Shown here: piece by piece, positions 46,101 through 56,357 of the stretch
Numbering within the stretch: the first letter of the stretch is position 1
Layout of the letters: each line of letters begins with the position of its first letter
Assembly: GCA_020064725.1 (NCBI GenBank)
Contig: JAGTWJ010000002.1
Location: 682,001-746,000, forward strand
Direction: 5' to 3'
Length of the DNA stretch: 64,000 bases
Source: Drechslerella dactyloides
Lineage: Eukaryota > Ascomycota > Orbiliomycetes > Orbiliales > Orbiliaceae
Made by a program: the position numbers and the translations under genes
The notes under the pieces: model-generated
What the model was told of the DNA's origin: nothing
The model's database searches: none
What the model saw: only the letters and a program-made list of their open reading frames with translations

Positions 46101-47075
46101 CGGCCTTACCGACGCCATCTTGACCAGAATTCAAACTAAAGAGTCAGTAACAAAGACGCAGAGCGCGTTCATGATTGACTTGCAACAAGTAGCCGCAGCG
46201 CTCAGATTGACAAGCCGTCGCTCTCTTCTCGTCATCGATGAATTTGGGAAGGGAACCGAGTCCACAGGTATGCACACAATCGCAAATATTTTGCGTCCAG
46301 AGAACATAATTAACATATAGCTAATATGTATGGCAAACAAAAGACGGTGCTGGACTAGCTTGTGCCGTCGCGGAACACCTCCTGCAACTCGGCCCTGAAG
46401 CCCCAAAGACGCTCATGGCGACACACTACCATGGTAAATTTCCGTCAAACCGCACGCAGATATTATTCCGAGATATACTGATCATGTTCAACTCGCGTTG
46501 TAGAAATTTTTGAGAACGGCTTCCTGACTTCCCACCCTTCTCTGGCCTTTGGACACATGAAGATACTCCTTGACAAAGCCGCTCATAACGCCCAGAACCA
46601 GATAACTTACCTCTACACGCTCTCCAACGGACGTTCTACCAGCAGTTTCGGCACGGTGTACGTAAATCCCCTCTGCATAACCCCACAGATCAACACAGAA
46701 GTCAGATTCAAGTGCTGAGGTCAGTGTACCGGAACTCGTGCAGTTGTGCTGCCATGAATGGCGTGGAGAAAGCCGTCGTCGATAGAGCAGAAGACTTGAT
46801 CGTCAAGCTAGCGCAAGGCGAAGACCTAGTCAGCGCGTGCGCGGCGATGAGCCCCTCTGAAGCGAGAGAATTTGCCTGTGCGGTAAGATGAGATGTACAC
46901 TTTGTGTTATCCGTCTGATGAAGCCCGGCTAATGGTGTCTCAGGAACATATTGCCAGGCGATTTCTACAGATTGATTTGGACACAGACCTAACGGACGAG
47001 GAGGCGCAGATTTCAAGTGCGAAACAGGGGACGAAAGCTGCATTGGAAGATATCTTCAACGGGAGACTCGCTTGA
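43114..47075 (+). CDS. MSH5: Meiotic MutS homologue MSH5, 1033 aa
   Basis: Thirteen exons close exactly: 43114-43684, 43783-43869, 43938-44215, 44289-44416, 44466-44868, 44942-45079, 45148-45520, 45587-46001, 46074-46267, 46344-46433, 46504-46657, 46744-46882, 46944-47075. The N-terminal 150 residues are disordered and Ser-rich. Family marks in order: YRGKRLGCTFY; VGCAGAVLIHVRR; FINADTMTSLQIFSDESHP; KEGLSLFSIVNNTKTPQG; Walker A TGPNYSGKSVYLKQV (about residues 772-786); HIGSYVPAESATIGLTD; TQSAFMIDLQQV; Walker B region VIDEFGKGTEST; then DGAGLACAV and MATHYHEIFENGF. These are characteristic of MSH5 rather than MSH4 (no mismatch-recognition domain I). MSH5 pairs with MSH4 in a clamp that stabilises crossover intermediates in meiosis. 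One 49-nt intron (44417-44465) uses an AAG acceptor and removes what looks like a frameshift. No broken motif, so a meiotic programme is probably retained. Confidence 0.95.
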
Positions 47076-48242
47076 GGGCATTCATAGTGATATGATTTGT
47101 TTCTACAGCGGAGAGATGGGGCTGCGTTGTAGTATTGTGATTGCTGGGATACTCTGCATTGGGGAGCATATATTTTAGGATGCCGTGGACTGCTAGTGAA
47201 GTGAAAGAAGGGCCTAGCTGGATTTTAAGGAGCTCGAGCAGAGCACATCCTTACTGTTGCAGCCGATCTTGAAGTTCGTTGAACAATATCAGTGAAGCCT
47301 GCAGTACGAATAGCTGCACTGGTTAACGATATAATATGTAAATTGCAAAATTCAACATACAAATGAATGAGAGGATTGGAGTCTGCTTATGTGACCCGGG
47401 CGCAAGATGCCGTATCTGATACCATGCAAAGCGAAGGGATCCTAAATTCGAACACAACAATATCAAGTCATTGGAGCCACAAAAAAAAGAAAATTGTAAT
47501 ATTTGCCGGTCACGTACTGTAATATCATATATAGCATAACCGTTCGTTATATAGTCGACGTCATAACTTTGGCCAACAGGCAACCTTTCTGGAAAATGCA
47601 ACGAATAAAGAAAATATCGACCGCAGGTGCGTCAACGCGTTATCAAAGAGAACAAAGCGAACAGATGTATAAATGGATACTGAACTAAACAAAGGAAACG
47701 CATCAAATGATTGTGAGAGAGTTTAACATCGCACTAATGTGTATGGACCTGGCGGAGGAGCATGTTATAATTCCCAAAGCCGTAAAGGTCTTGATGGCGG
47801 TCATTTGTCATATCGCAAAGTGGCGTCAGATAGAAATCTGCGAGTCAAGTTCATCATATCAGCGGACGGCTTCTACCAAAACTGGCTTGGAAATGCATAT
47901 GCGTAAAAGTGATTGCTCTCACCCTTCTTTTCGCCATAGACGCTTTCATGACGGAGGGGTAGACGAGCGACGCTGCTGGGCGCTGGCTTCCAGTGGTATC
48001 GATCCGACAAAGGGAAAATGGAGGCATCCGTAGGCAAGACATATCGAATCCTCTTGTCGTATGGATAGCCAAACTCGAAACCGGGACGAATGTGACATAT
48101 TGGGGTCCGCAGACGATGTCAGAACCCATGGATTTGACATGATATACGAACCATAGAGACAATCCGCGGTTGACATGAACGTTTAATATCCACATCCTAT
48201 CTCTTGAAAGAATATAAGAAGAACAAACGCCAACAGATATAG
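47076..48242. other. Tail-to-tail spacer
   Basis: About 1.2 kb between MSH5 and the first C2H2 gene. A 108-codon frame (47707-48033) and a minus-strand frame across it have no features. Nothing else is recognised. Confidence 0.35.
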
Positions 48243-49261
48243 CTAAGACGGCTCCGGCTCAGCGCACGGGCCGCGTGCAAGCTCGAGGGCTTTTAAATGC
48301 CGCTGGCTCCGAATGTGGTCACGCATGTAATCCTTTCGGCCCAGCGGCTTACCACATACCGAGCAGATGGCCGACTTCCACTTATGTGCCTTGCTAAGAT
48401 GTTGTTCGTATATGCGCTTGTTTGAAAACTTCTGGTCGCATTTACTGGCTTCACACGGCCAAGAGTCGCTTTTCCGACGGCCGGGATTTCGGCGATTGCC
48501 AAAGCGGTTAGATGACGACCCAGGATCTAGCTGTGGAGACACGAAGCGGACTTCAAGCGGCAAAGAGACTGGAGCAGCCGGGGTAGCGCGGCTGACATTG
48601 ACTGGCAAGGGTGAAGACGACAAGGGTGAGGCTAGCAGTGGTGGAGACGGTGGTGATGGAGGTGGTAACGGTGAAGCTGGTAATGGCGAAACTGGTAACG
48701 GTGAAACTGGTACGGGAGAAGCTGGTACGGGCGAAGCTGGTACTGGTGGAGACGGTATTGGTGGAGACGGCAATGGAAGGGTTGTAACCTCAGGGGCGCA
48801 GTCTCCTGAGCTTGCGGGTGGTGTATGTCTGGCTTCCGCTGGGGTTAGAGGTTCGATAATTTCGCCGCCAACGTCGAACCCAGTTATCGGCGGCTTGAAT
48901 CTGGCAACTATTTATACGGATATTGAGTGCATCAGTATCGTGCATCATCGCGTACTATATATATCTTGCCAAATTTTCGACACATGCTCATATGTTCATA
49001 CGTGTGCAACGTAACATCAAACGAGCAGTATGACTAACCTTTATAAGTAGCAATATCAATCTGAGAGGTTGGACTTGCAGGCTCAGATTTGATGCTGAGG
49101 TCGAATGCAGATTCGAAATCGTCTATAGTCGGCTCGGATTTGACGCAGGGTTCGATTTCGATTCCATATGCAGGCTGGGGGTATGAGCTAAAAGTGAAAC
49201 CGGGCGCAATAGTTCTGCTGGTATATTTCACCGGACCGATTAAAAGTTCTGGAAGTTCCAT
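48243..49261 (-). CDS. C2H2 zinc-finger protein with proline-rich repeats, 295 aa
   Basis: Exons on the minus strand are 49261-49039 and 48907-48243, closing to 296 codons. The start MELPELLIGPVKYTS leads into an acidic Ser-rich region (ESAFDLSIKSEPASPTSQ), possibly an activation region. Residues about 115-165 are made of P-A/V-S-P-V/L pentapeptides encoded by a 15-nt tandem repeat. Two C2H2 fingers follow: WPCEASKCDQKFSNKRIYEQHLSKAH and, 9 residues later, CSVCGKPLGRKDYMRDHIRSQRH. The tail is short (ALELARGPCAEPEPS). The second finger resembles the second finger of the gene at 52186, suggesting paralogues. A DNA-binding transcription regulator is the natural inference; targets are unknown. 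The intron (GTTAGT...AATAG) is 131 nt; the nearer acceptor GCCAG breaks the frame. Confidence 0.72.
48664..48768. repeat. 15-bp minisatellite, 7 units, inside a coding exon
   Basis: Seven consecutive degenerate 15-nt units of the form GGTAACGGTGAAGCT / GGTACGGGCGAAGCT / GGTATTGGTGGAGAC (plus strand). On the minus strand they encode P-A/V-S-P-V/L pentapeptides in the C2H2 protein. Unit length is a multiple of three, so copy-number change keeps the frame. Confidence 0.8.
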
Positions 49262-52185
49262 GACGGCGTTATGTTAGATGTGACAATGGAATGGATAATC
49301 TTCGGCGGCAAAATCATCGAGTAGCTAGGATGGGTAAGGGTTTATCGGGCTAGTTGATAGAAAGCATGCGAGGACTTGAATCCTGGGGTTAGGTTGGCAG
49401 AAGGAAGAAAAGAAATAAATACCCAGAGGGTTGACAGTCAAGTAGGGCGGGTTCTCGTTTCGGCAGCCTTGCTGTGCCTGGTACCACGGTGCAGAAACCG
49501 GAAAGACGGACTCGCCCTCCTCTATCGGGTCTGAAAGATTTGATAAGGATAAAAAATAATATGGATTGAAAATTGGTGACTGGAAAATTTTGGCGACGGG
49601 GTCCGCGGACGGGGAAGAGCTAAGCACGCGCCAGCTGGACGGGACGGCCTAGCTTCCTTGAAGTCCTAAATACCACGACGGATTCCCATTTGTTTTATTT
49701 ATTGTAGCGGGCTAAGCCAATGAGACCCTGTTAGCTCGTTAGGCAATTTGAGGTCGCCTGAAGGCAAAAAGATTATTGAAGGCTTGGGGCTGACAGAATT
49801 GCGGGTCATGTTTGCACTTACGCGTTGGTGAAATATGTTCTCTTCGAAGGCCGCCGGGCTCAAAGTAACATGCTGGACTATAATCTAGGAAGTTCCAGCC
49901 CTTTGATTTAGCTCCAGCTAAATAATAAATCCGCCAGCCTCGAGCTGTACATATATCCAGAGAGCAAACTTGATTGCAGCAGCGGACGACAGGACGAAGG
50001 CGGGTCTCCGTCATCTTAAATATCCAGGTCTTCATGACACACTGGTTGATTCACCAGCAACCTCGTCTGTCTCCAGCATCAAATTAGACTGTTGGGGACT
50101 AACATTAGAAGGAGCAGATAGAAGCCAGACAGACCAGGGAGGCAACTTGCTAGTAAGCTGCGCAGCCATAGAACGGCTCATCAAGAATCATGTCCACGAT
50201 ACTCGCTCGTGTGGCCGCCGCCGCGAGCTTCTCGAGCTCTGCTCCGCAGACAGCTGCTCTGCATACTGCAGCCGACGCGAGACGCCTTCAATCGCAGTCC
50301 GCATCATGTATGGACCTCGCCATTCTCATCCAAACAAGTATCTATCAGGGTATAGGTACAGAGATGTCTTCGCATCCTAAATGCAACCGCATGTTGGGGA
50401 GCGCTCTGAGCTCAAGCTACAACCAAGCTCCCCAGTCCGCAGCGCGCACCCTTGCACCCGTCATGCGCGCAGCCAGCTAGCTAGGCGAAGGTGGGTCATG
50501 ATCTTTCGGATGGACAGCCTTCTTTTGTCCCGGCTCCACCCGAGAATGAACAGGCGGCTAAGGGCTTGAGGCGGCATCTGCATATCTCGCAGATGCAGTG
50601 CTGGAGATCATTCTGTGATGAGAGGGCCTCCAGCTACAGCGCTGTTGGACGCTGCATGGTCAGCTGCGGTCTGGCTGTTGGCTCGTCCCGATCGGGAGCT
50701 ATGCAGACCCGAGGCGGCCTAGCGCAAGCGGCCCCTGCGGCCCGGGTGCATACTTAGTCTCCACTTCGCGATTGATTCAGCTGCGTAGTGTGCCGTTCGA
50801 TGGTGGTAAAGCGCAGGCTGGAAAGCTGGTGGCGGTTGGCGGTTTGTTTGTCATGGCCGACGTCAATTGAATTGAGGCAGCTTTTGTCTGAACTGAGGGG
50901 CTGCAGGAAACTTGGCAGGTGCTGAGGGTTCCATGTCATTCCATCACGATGCAACGTACGTTGTCCGTTTCCTATTTCTATTGGTTCGTCCATGGATCCA
51001 GGTTAACGTTATGACAATGTGATACTATATGCCTCACGCTGAACTGCAACATGTACCGATTTGTCTATAGACTCCGTCGCCGCGCAGTCCAGAACGGGCC
51101 GATTGTGTTGGCTACCTGGCCTTTGAGACGGATACGGAACAGCGTCTTTTAATAATCTATTGACCTGGCCCAACCTGCATGCGCGTTCGCCATCACGAAA
51201 TATCATTGCACAGCCAGATGAATATTGGATCCACAGGCTAGCCGTGTTCATAGACCTGGTAATCATGCACGGCGCAAGTATCGCCGTGCGTAAGGAAAGT
51301 GTGTGGGATTAAACTAGATACATGACCGATTATCAACCAATTCCTCCAACATTGTCTCGTAAGCCAGACCCCCAGTCCAAGGACTGAAGGAGGTGCACAA
51401 TAGATAAATTCACACGTGGTAACAGCAAATATCCATTCAAGCCGCATCAGCCTTCAAAATACTCCAGTGCAGCCACCACGACCCCAAACGCAACCGCCGC
51501 TCCCTCCCACCGCCTACAACCTCCCAGACTGCCGCTTCTCTACCAAAAGCGACACTGCCAATCCACACGAATCCCCATACCCCAGGCCTCTGACATGATC
51601 TCGAGGAAGACCTTCCAGTCGCGAAGGACAAAGCACGTCACCACTCCACCGCCCTCCGAGAACGAACGCACCCCCGCCGGGAGGCCCGCCTCAGAAGAGC
51701 AAAATGGAAAATGGTGACGCGCCAGTCCTTCGCGACTGGAAGGTCTTCCTCGAGATCATGTCAGAGACTTGTATAGTCTAGGGCAGACGAGACATGAGAC
51801 CAGAGTGTGCTTGAGGGAGAAAAGTCAACAGGGGCACGGTCGATCAAGGGCGATGTTGAGTTGGGGGGATATGTATGCGGTGGTAGGTGAGGAGTGGTGG
51901 CACTCTCAGCCAGCCAAAGTGGTTGCTTCGAGGCCCAGCAGAGCCGCTCTTGCCGCCGAAAGCCTGTCTTCCCGGGTGTACATTTAAAAGGTTTGAAGCG
52001 CGCTATATTCAGATAGGCAGATTTTCGTCTGTTGGAAATAGTGTTTTGTGCTTGCTGGGAATAAGAATGAAGATATGAAAGTAAACAATCGATTAAAGTA
52101 GAGGAAGGCGAATAAGAAAAGTCGGAAAAGGATGTAGAGGAAGAGGTATTGTTGGGTAGTTAAATTTGTATGTCCATGATATCTG
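49262..52185. other. Long intergenic region between two C2H2 genes
   Basis: About 2.9 kb without a gene I can support. Several 90-136-codon frames at 49970-50757 overlap in all phases and are Ser/Ala/Arg-rich, typical of GC-rich non-coding sequence. It contains an ATAACGTTAAC copy (reverse, 51002-51012) and the inverted duplication at 51588-51766. Confidence 0.4.
51588..51766. repeat. Perfect 42-bp inverted repeat with imperfect extension
   Basis: The left arm 51588-51629 (starting CTCTGACATGATCTCGAGGA) is the exact reverse complement of 51725-51766. Inside the arms, similarity continues imperfectly (GCACGTCACCA at 51633-51643 against GCGCGTCACCA on the opposite strand near 51711-51721). The intervening spacer is 95 bp. 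Both arms begin an open frame reading MISRKTFQSRRT, outward-in from each side, 40 and about 20 codons long. It could be an inverted duplication of some gene's 5' end or a foldback element; I cannot tell which. Confidence 0.7.
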
Positions 52186-53817
52186 TCATGGGTCTTGTTG
52201 AAGATATAGATCTTCTTCCGGCTTTACGAGCTCGGCGAGCTCGAACTGAAGAACTTCAATCGTCGCTTGAAGTCTTATAATTCGTTCTTTTTTAATCAGA
52301 GGTATAAAATCAGCAAAGGAATGTTGATTGACAACGACAAATGGGGGAGCCAGCGCCATCGAAACCGGAGCGCTCAGAGCACCATCGATATCATCAGGAC
52401 ATGGCGGAAACGTGGAGCTGCTCACCGAAGAAGGTTCTATATCGGCGCCTATTGCTCCGAGATCCGGCGAATAGGTCGCTGATGCCGCTGCCGCTGCTGC
52501 TGCCGCTGCCGCCTCCTCAGCCTTGCGCAGATTTTTGAGATGCTTTTGGCTTTCGGGGTGGTTCTTGACATTGTCACCTCTAGTGCCGATGGAGCCGCAG
52601 ACTTCGCAGACATAGAGGGGCGTCCCATGAACATTACCCATGTGCAGCTCAAAGGGACGCAAGCGGGTAAAATTTTCACCGCAGGCCTCCACAGGGCAGA
52701 AGTACTTCGGCTTGCGCGGTCGCTTCGTCTTAGGAGGTTGATCTTCCGGGCTTTCTCCACCGGACGGCTCGTCGTTCTGCGGCCGCTTCCGCTTCGTACC
52801 AATCGCGGCCGAAGGCTTTCTTCGCGACAGGCCCTCGTCGTTCTGTAGGATCCGCCTCTGTGCGAGAAGGTTGACGTCCCCTCCCTCGGCAGACTTCCGT
52901 CTCCTGCCTGCAGCATTGGAGACCGCGGAGCCATGGAATGGAAGCTGTGGAGATCCAAGAGCCTCCTCGGACAACGCGAACGAGCAAGGAGAGGTGCTGG
53001 TCGTCCACGAATTTAGACTCGGTGATGGCTCGGACACGGCAGGCCATAGGGATAGATCGGGCAGACCGGCGTCGCCGAAGAGAATGAAATCAGACTCAAA
53101 CTCATTCGGGAGCAGAGGGTCGCCGGAGCACAGTGAGGAATCTGGAATCGTGCGACTCTGGTCAACATGATATCTATACCCACGATATGACCATGGCATA
53201 GATCAATGTAGGATTTCAAGACCTTACGTACCTGCATATTCCAACGAGGTGGTGGTTGATACGACATCTTTGTCTCGTAAACCAGAATAATCAGAATGAA
53301 AATAAGCATTCTGAGTAGGGTCGCCTCCACTGATCACCGTAGCTTGTGAGCTCGGCAGATCCAGGAAGGTGCTTGCGACATCTTCGAGGAGATGCGCTTC
53401 TTCTAAAGGGGTGTCATCTACAAGACCGGGTAAGCGTGTGTATCGATACCACAACTCGATATTATGGTATTAGAATAAGAACTTACAGCGGTACCCGGCG
53501 GGAAGGTCCGTTACAACTTCTTGTTGCAAGAACTCATCTTGAGTAAATGCAACATCTTCAGCAGCCTGGAATGAGGGGCTGCTGTGACAAGGACCACTAG
53601 TCGAAACCTGTGGCTCGGTGTCGTAATTCAGAAGCAGATCCGGAACGGCCTCGTGTTCAGAATCTTCTTGAGAACTACAGACTTGTAGCAAGAATGGTAC
53701 GTCAGAACCTAGCGGCAAAACTTGGTCCTGGGGGTGCGTGTCTTCGTGAACGAGATCTTGAATGCCCGAGTCACCGAAGAGTGTAATTGTGGCGGATTGA
53801 CTTAATAAGGATAACAA
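52186..53817 (-). CDS. C2H2 zinc-finger protein, 5' end unresolved
   Basis: Three exons on the minus strand are consistent: 53817(or beyond)-53487, 53417-53228 and 53173-52186. The frame closes across them, but the first has no ATG before an upstream in-frame stop, so the true start must lie in an earlier exon or has been lost; 53817 marks only the extent of clear frame. The fingers are KYFCPVEACGENFTRLRPFELHMGNVH and CEVCGSIGTRGDNVKNHPESQKH, the second with an extra spacing like that of the gene at 48243. Before them are basic stretches (TKRKRPQND, KTKRPRKPK). Afterwards come a run of about ten alanines (KAEEAAAA...) and a final leucine-rich helix (RLQATIEVLQFELAELVK). The N-terminal part contains an internal duplication, TLFGDSGIQDL and ILFGDAGLPDL. 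Probable transcription regulator. Confidence 0.6.
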
Positions 53818-56357
53818 AAATGGCGCCGACGAAGCCGACGTCGAGACTTAGATACCACCAGCCCCGCTAGAGATCCGCCGGGAAGCTGGCTGACCTGGTA
53901 TCCAAGCCAAGTCGAGTTGCGAGGTTTTGGTAAGGTCGCACTCGACTGCAAAGGGAAAAACAGACCGCGCCCTCCCTTGCGGGATTCGGCGGTGAGGGCC
54001 GCGAGGTACAAAAGCCAACCGTGTCACCAAATCGGCGACAGGAGCCAATAGGTCACAATATTGGATTAATCGGGTCTGAGTTGGGAAGATTCGAGAGGAC
54101 TTCAATTGCCCCACGAAAGGAGGGAGAGTGGAGGTTAAAAGGCCAGCAGTCAGAGCCGCTTGGTGGGCGATGCCCCAACTCCCGCAAATCGCCTGTTTGA
54201 ATTTCAGGCACGATTTGATTAGGACAAGGGTCTTCTCGAAGCGGGGCGTTTGCAGTGTATGTGGGCCGCCAGGACGGCAAGCACGGATGCTCTCCCCACC
54301 CCGAAGGCGGTACGATGCAGTATGTACGCGGACAACCTTCGAGTCTTCCTGGTTGACAAGCATCCACTCCTGCAAGCCTCTCTGTCAAGGCAATTCGACG
54401 CTAGACACGCAGACGACGCCATCGAATAGCGCCCAATCTTTGTGAGCGCTGTTCTTTGCTTGGGTAAGTCGGGCAAACCTCCCTTATTTGGCCTCACTCC
54501 TGATCAACGCTTTCGACCCAGTGCTCGGATACGATACCCAGAGCCTTCAAACAAGTCGATATTGACGGAAGACCGCCTTCGTGGTGCAGTATGCTGGAAT
54601 TAATCTGGACTTACGAGCCTTGAGAGTAGCCTTAGAAGCCAGCGTGGAGGTTCTCGTATCGGTACCCCAGCCGGACAAGCAAGCAGGCGCCAAATGACGC
54701 CTGAGAGTCTAGTCAAGACCACAAAGAATTCTAGATTCGCGCAGCCTCGCGCGGACCTTGTCGGTATCCACGATGCATGGGTGCTGAGGATCCAGGGAAC
54801 AAAAATTCCAGATAAGCAGATAGCTTCAATGAATACCAATGCTGACACCTTGATCTGACGTCTCCCACCAGTTCTTTTGGGCCCAGAATACCTAGCCAAT
54901 GACGAGGTTAGCTTCCAGCTGCATGAAATCCTCAATCGTCGATGCAGACTCCCAGCTTCGAGGCTTACGTATTCCTGATCACAAAAATCAGCGGCACAGA
55001 TCCGAGCTATAGACCGTTTGAGTCACCGATAGACAGATTCGCCGAGCCGCAGCATGCAGCAGGTAATGAGAGCTTTCTCGCTTGGCTTGCACCACTATGC
55101 GCCGTCGCTCCATCGACGATTGCATATGATGGATGTAAGTAGGGTTGTTACTAGGATCGTGGTAGCCAGCAACCCCGGTCGACATTCCAACTGGAATTCT
55201 TCCAGTCAGCAGAGACACACCGAAGACAATACGTTAAAGAACCTACCGATACCCGCTGCCCCATGCCTAAGGCCGATTGTTGTTGGTAGATACCCTGCTC
55301 GTAGTCCGGCGGAGTTCTCGTGATGCTGTCGACCGACGCAGCTTTCCCAAAGCGGCAGTATTGTGTGACAGAGCAAACACCAGCCGAACTCTGATTGGCC
55401 AACACGCAACACCGCCAGCAGCCGTCCACGCCTCTCGGATCCTATCAGCGTGGCTGTCAGTCGTGCCGCATCTGGATATCACATTTGACAGACATACCGA
55501 CGCGGTTCTCCGAAGTCAAGTATCCTTCATCATCGTGCGTGTATGCATATACGTCCACGTATGATTTGAAAGACAGCCTGAAATAGCACCGGCTATGAAA
55601 TCATGACCAACATGCGCATGCATGCTTCTAAATCGAATTCGGGGCAGCTACCTTGATCCTCGACCAATGAACATCCTCCTGTGCTTTTTAGACCTCGGTA
55701 GGCGGAAACGAGCTTCAAGACTTGATTGAGGCACCAGATGAAGTGGTGGTGTCATTGTGGCCATGAACAGCGACAAAGGTGCTGGCTCTGCGATCTGAAT
55801 GGAAAGTCAAATCGCCCATCTAGCTCTGGTGGTTTCCAGAGCATATCCTGAAATTATGGAAGTCGGCGGGTCCAGCTGGCCAGCTGGGTCAGATTTGGAG
55901 CCAGGGCCCGACGCTATTGGAATACCATCAAGCGCTACCAACAAGCTACAGGCGATGTCCTCGGCATTCCAACGTGCACATGGACTTAGGAGATGAAAGC
56001 TGCGATATCTCCAATCTGTCGCCCTTCATACATATTATTAATATTTACGCCTGACGATCCCCTCTACGTTCTACATCGATATTCATATCACCAGTATCTC
56101 AATATAGTGTAGCTTCCACCCAGCATTCAACTAGAACCCGACCACTCTACGCCAGCATCTTTTCCCAAGCCCTTCAATCTATGCAGCTTGATCGATTCCA
56201 GATACTATCTTTCGAAGAAACAAAGGGTCCGTACAGTCTCCCTACGCACCCCTCCCGGGATCCCTCATATGCTGCTATATTTATAACCTAATACTTATGC
56301 CCATCTAGATCTCGGAACTTCATCTTTATACGAGACCAATCCTTACAGATCCTCAGA
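53818..56357. other. Intergenic region; possible unseen 5' exon of the C2H2 gene
   Basis: About 2.5 kb. A minus-strand frame at 53848-54375 (ATG at 54375) could splice into the C2H2 gene (donor GTCAGC at 53902, acceptor CTAAG), but its composition is not protein-like and the signals are weak. A short frame starting ATGCAGCTTGATCGATTCC at 56180 lies just upstream of the helicase start and could be a uORF. Nothing else is recognised. Confidence 0.35.

Noticed and set aside
49970..50757. Overlapping 88-136-codon frames between the C2H2 genes
   Set aside because: Open in several phases at once and rich in Ser/Ala/Arg, as expected from GC-rich non-coding DNA.
53848..54375. 175-codon minus-strand frame as first exon of the second C2H2 gene
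   Set aside because: Frame could splice in, but donor and acceptor are weak and the translation does not look like protein; kept only as a possibility.
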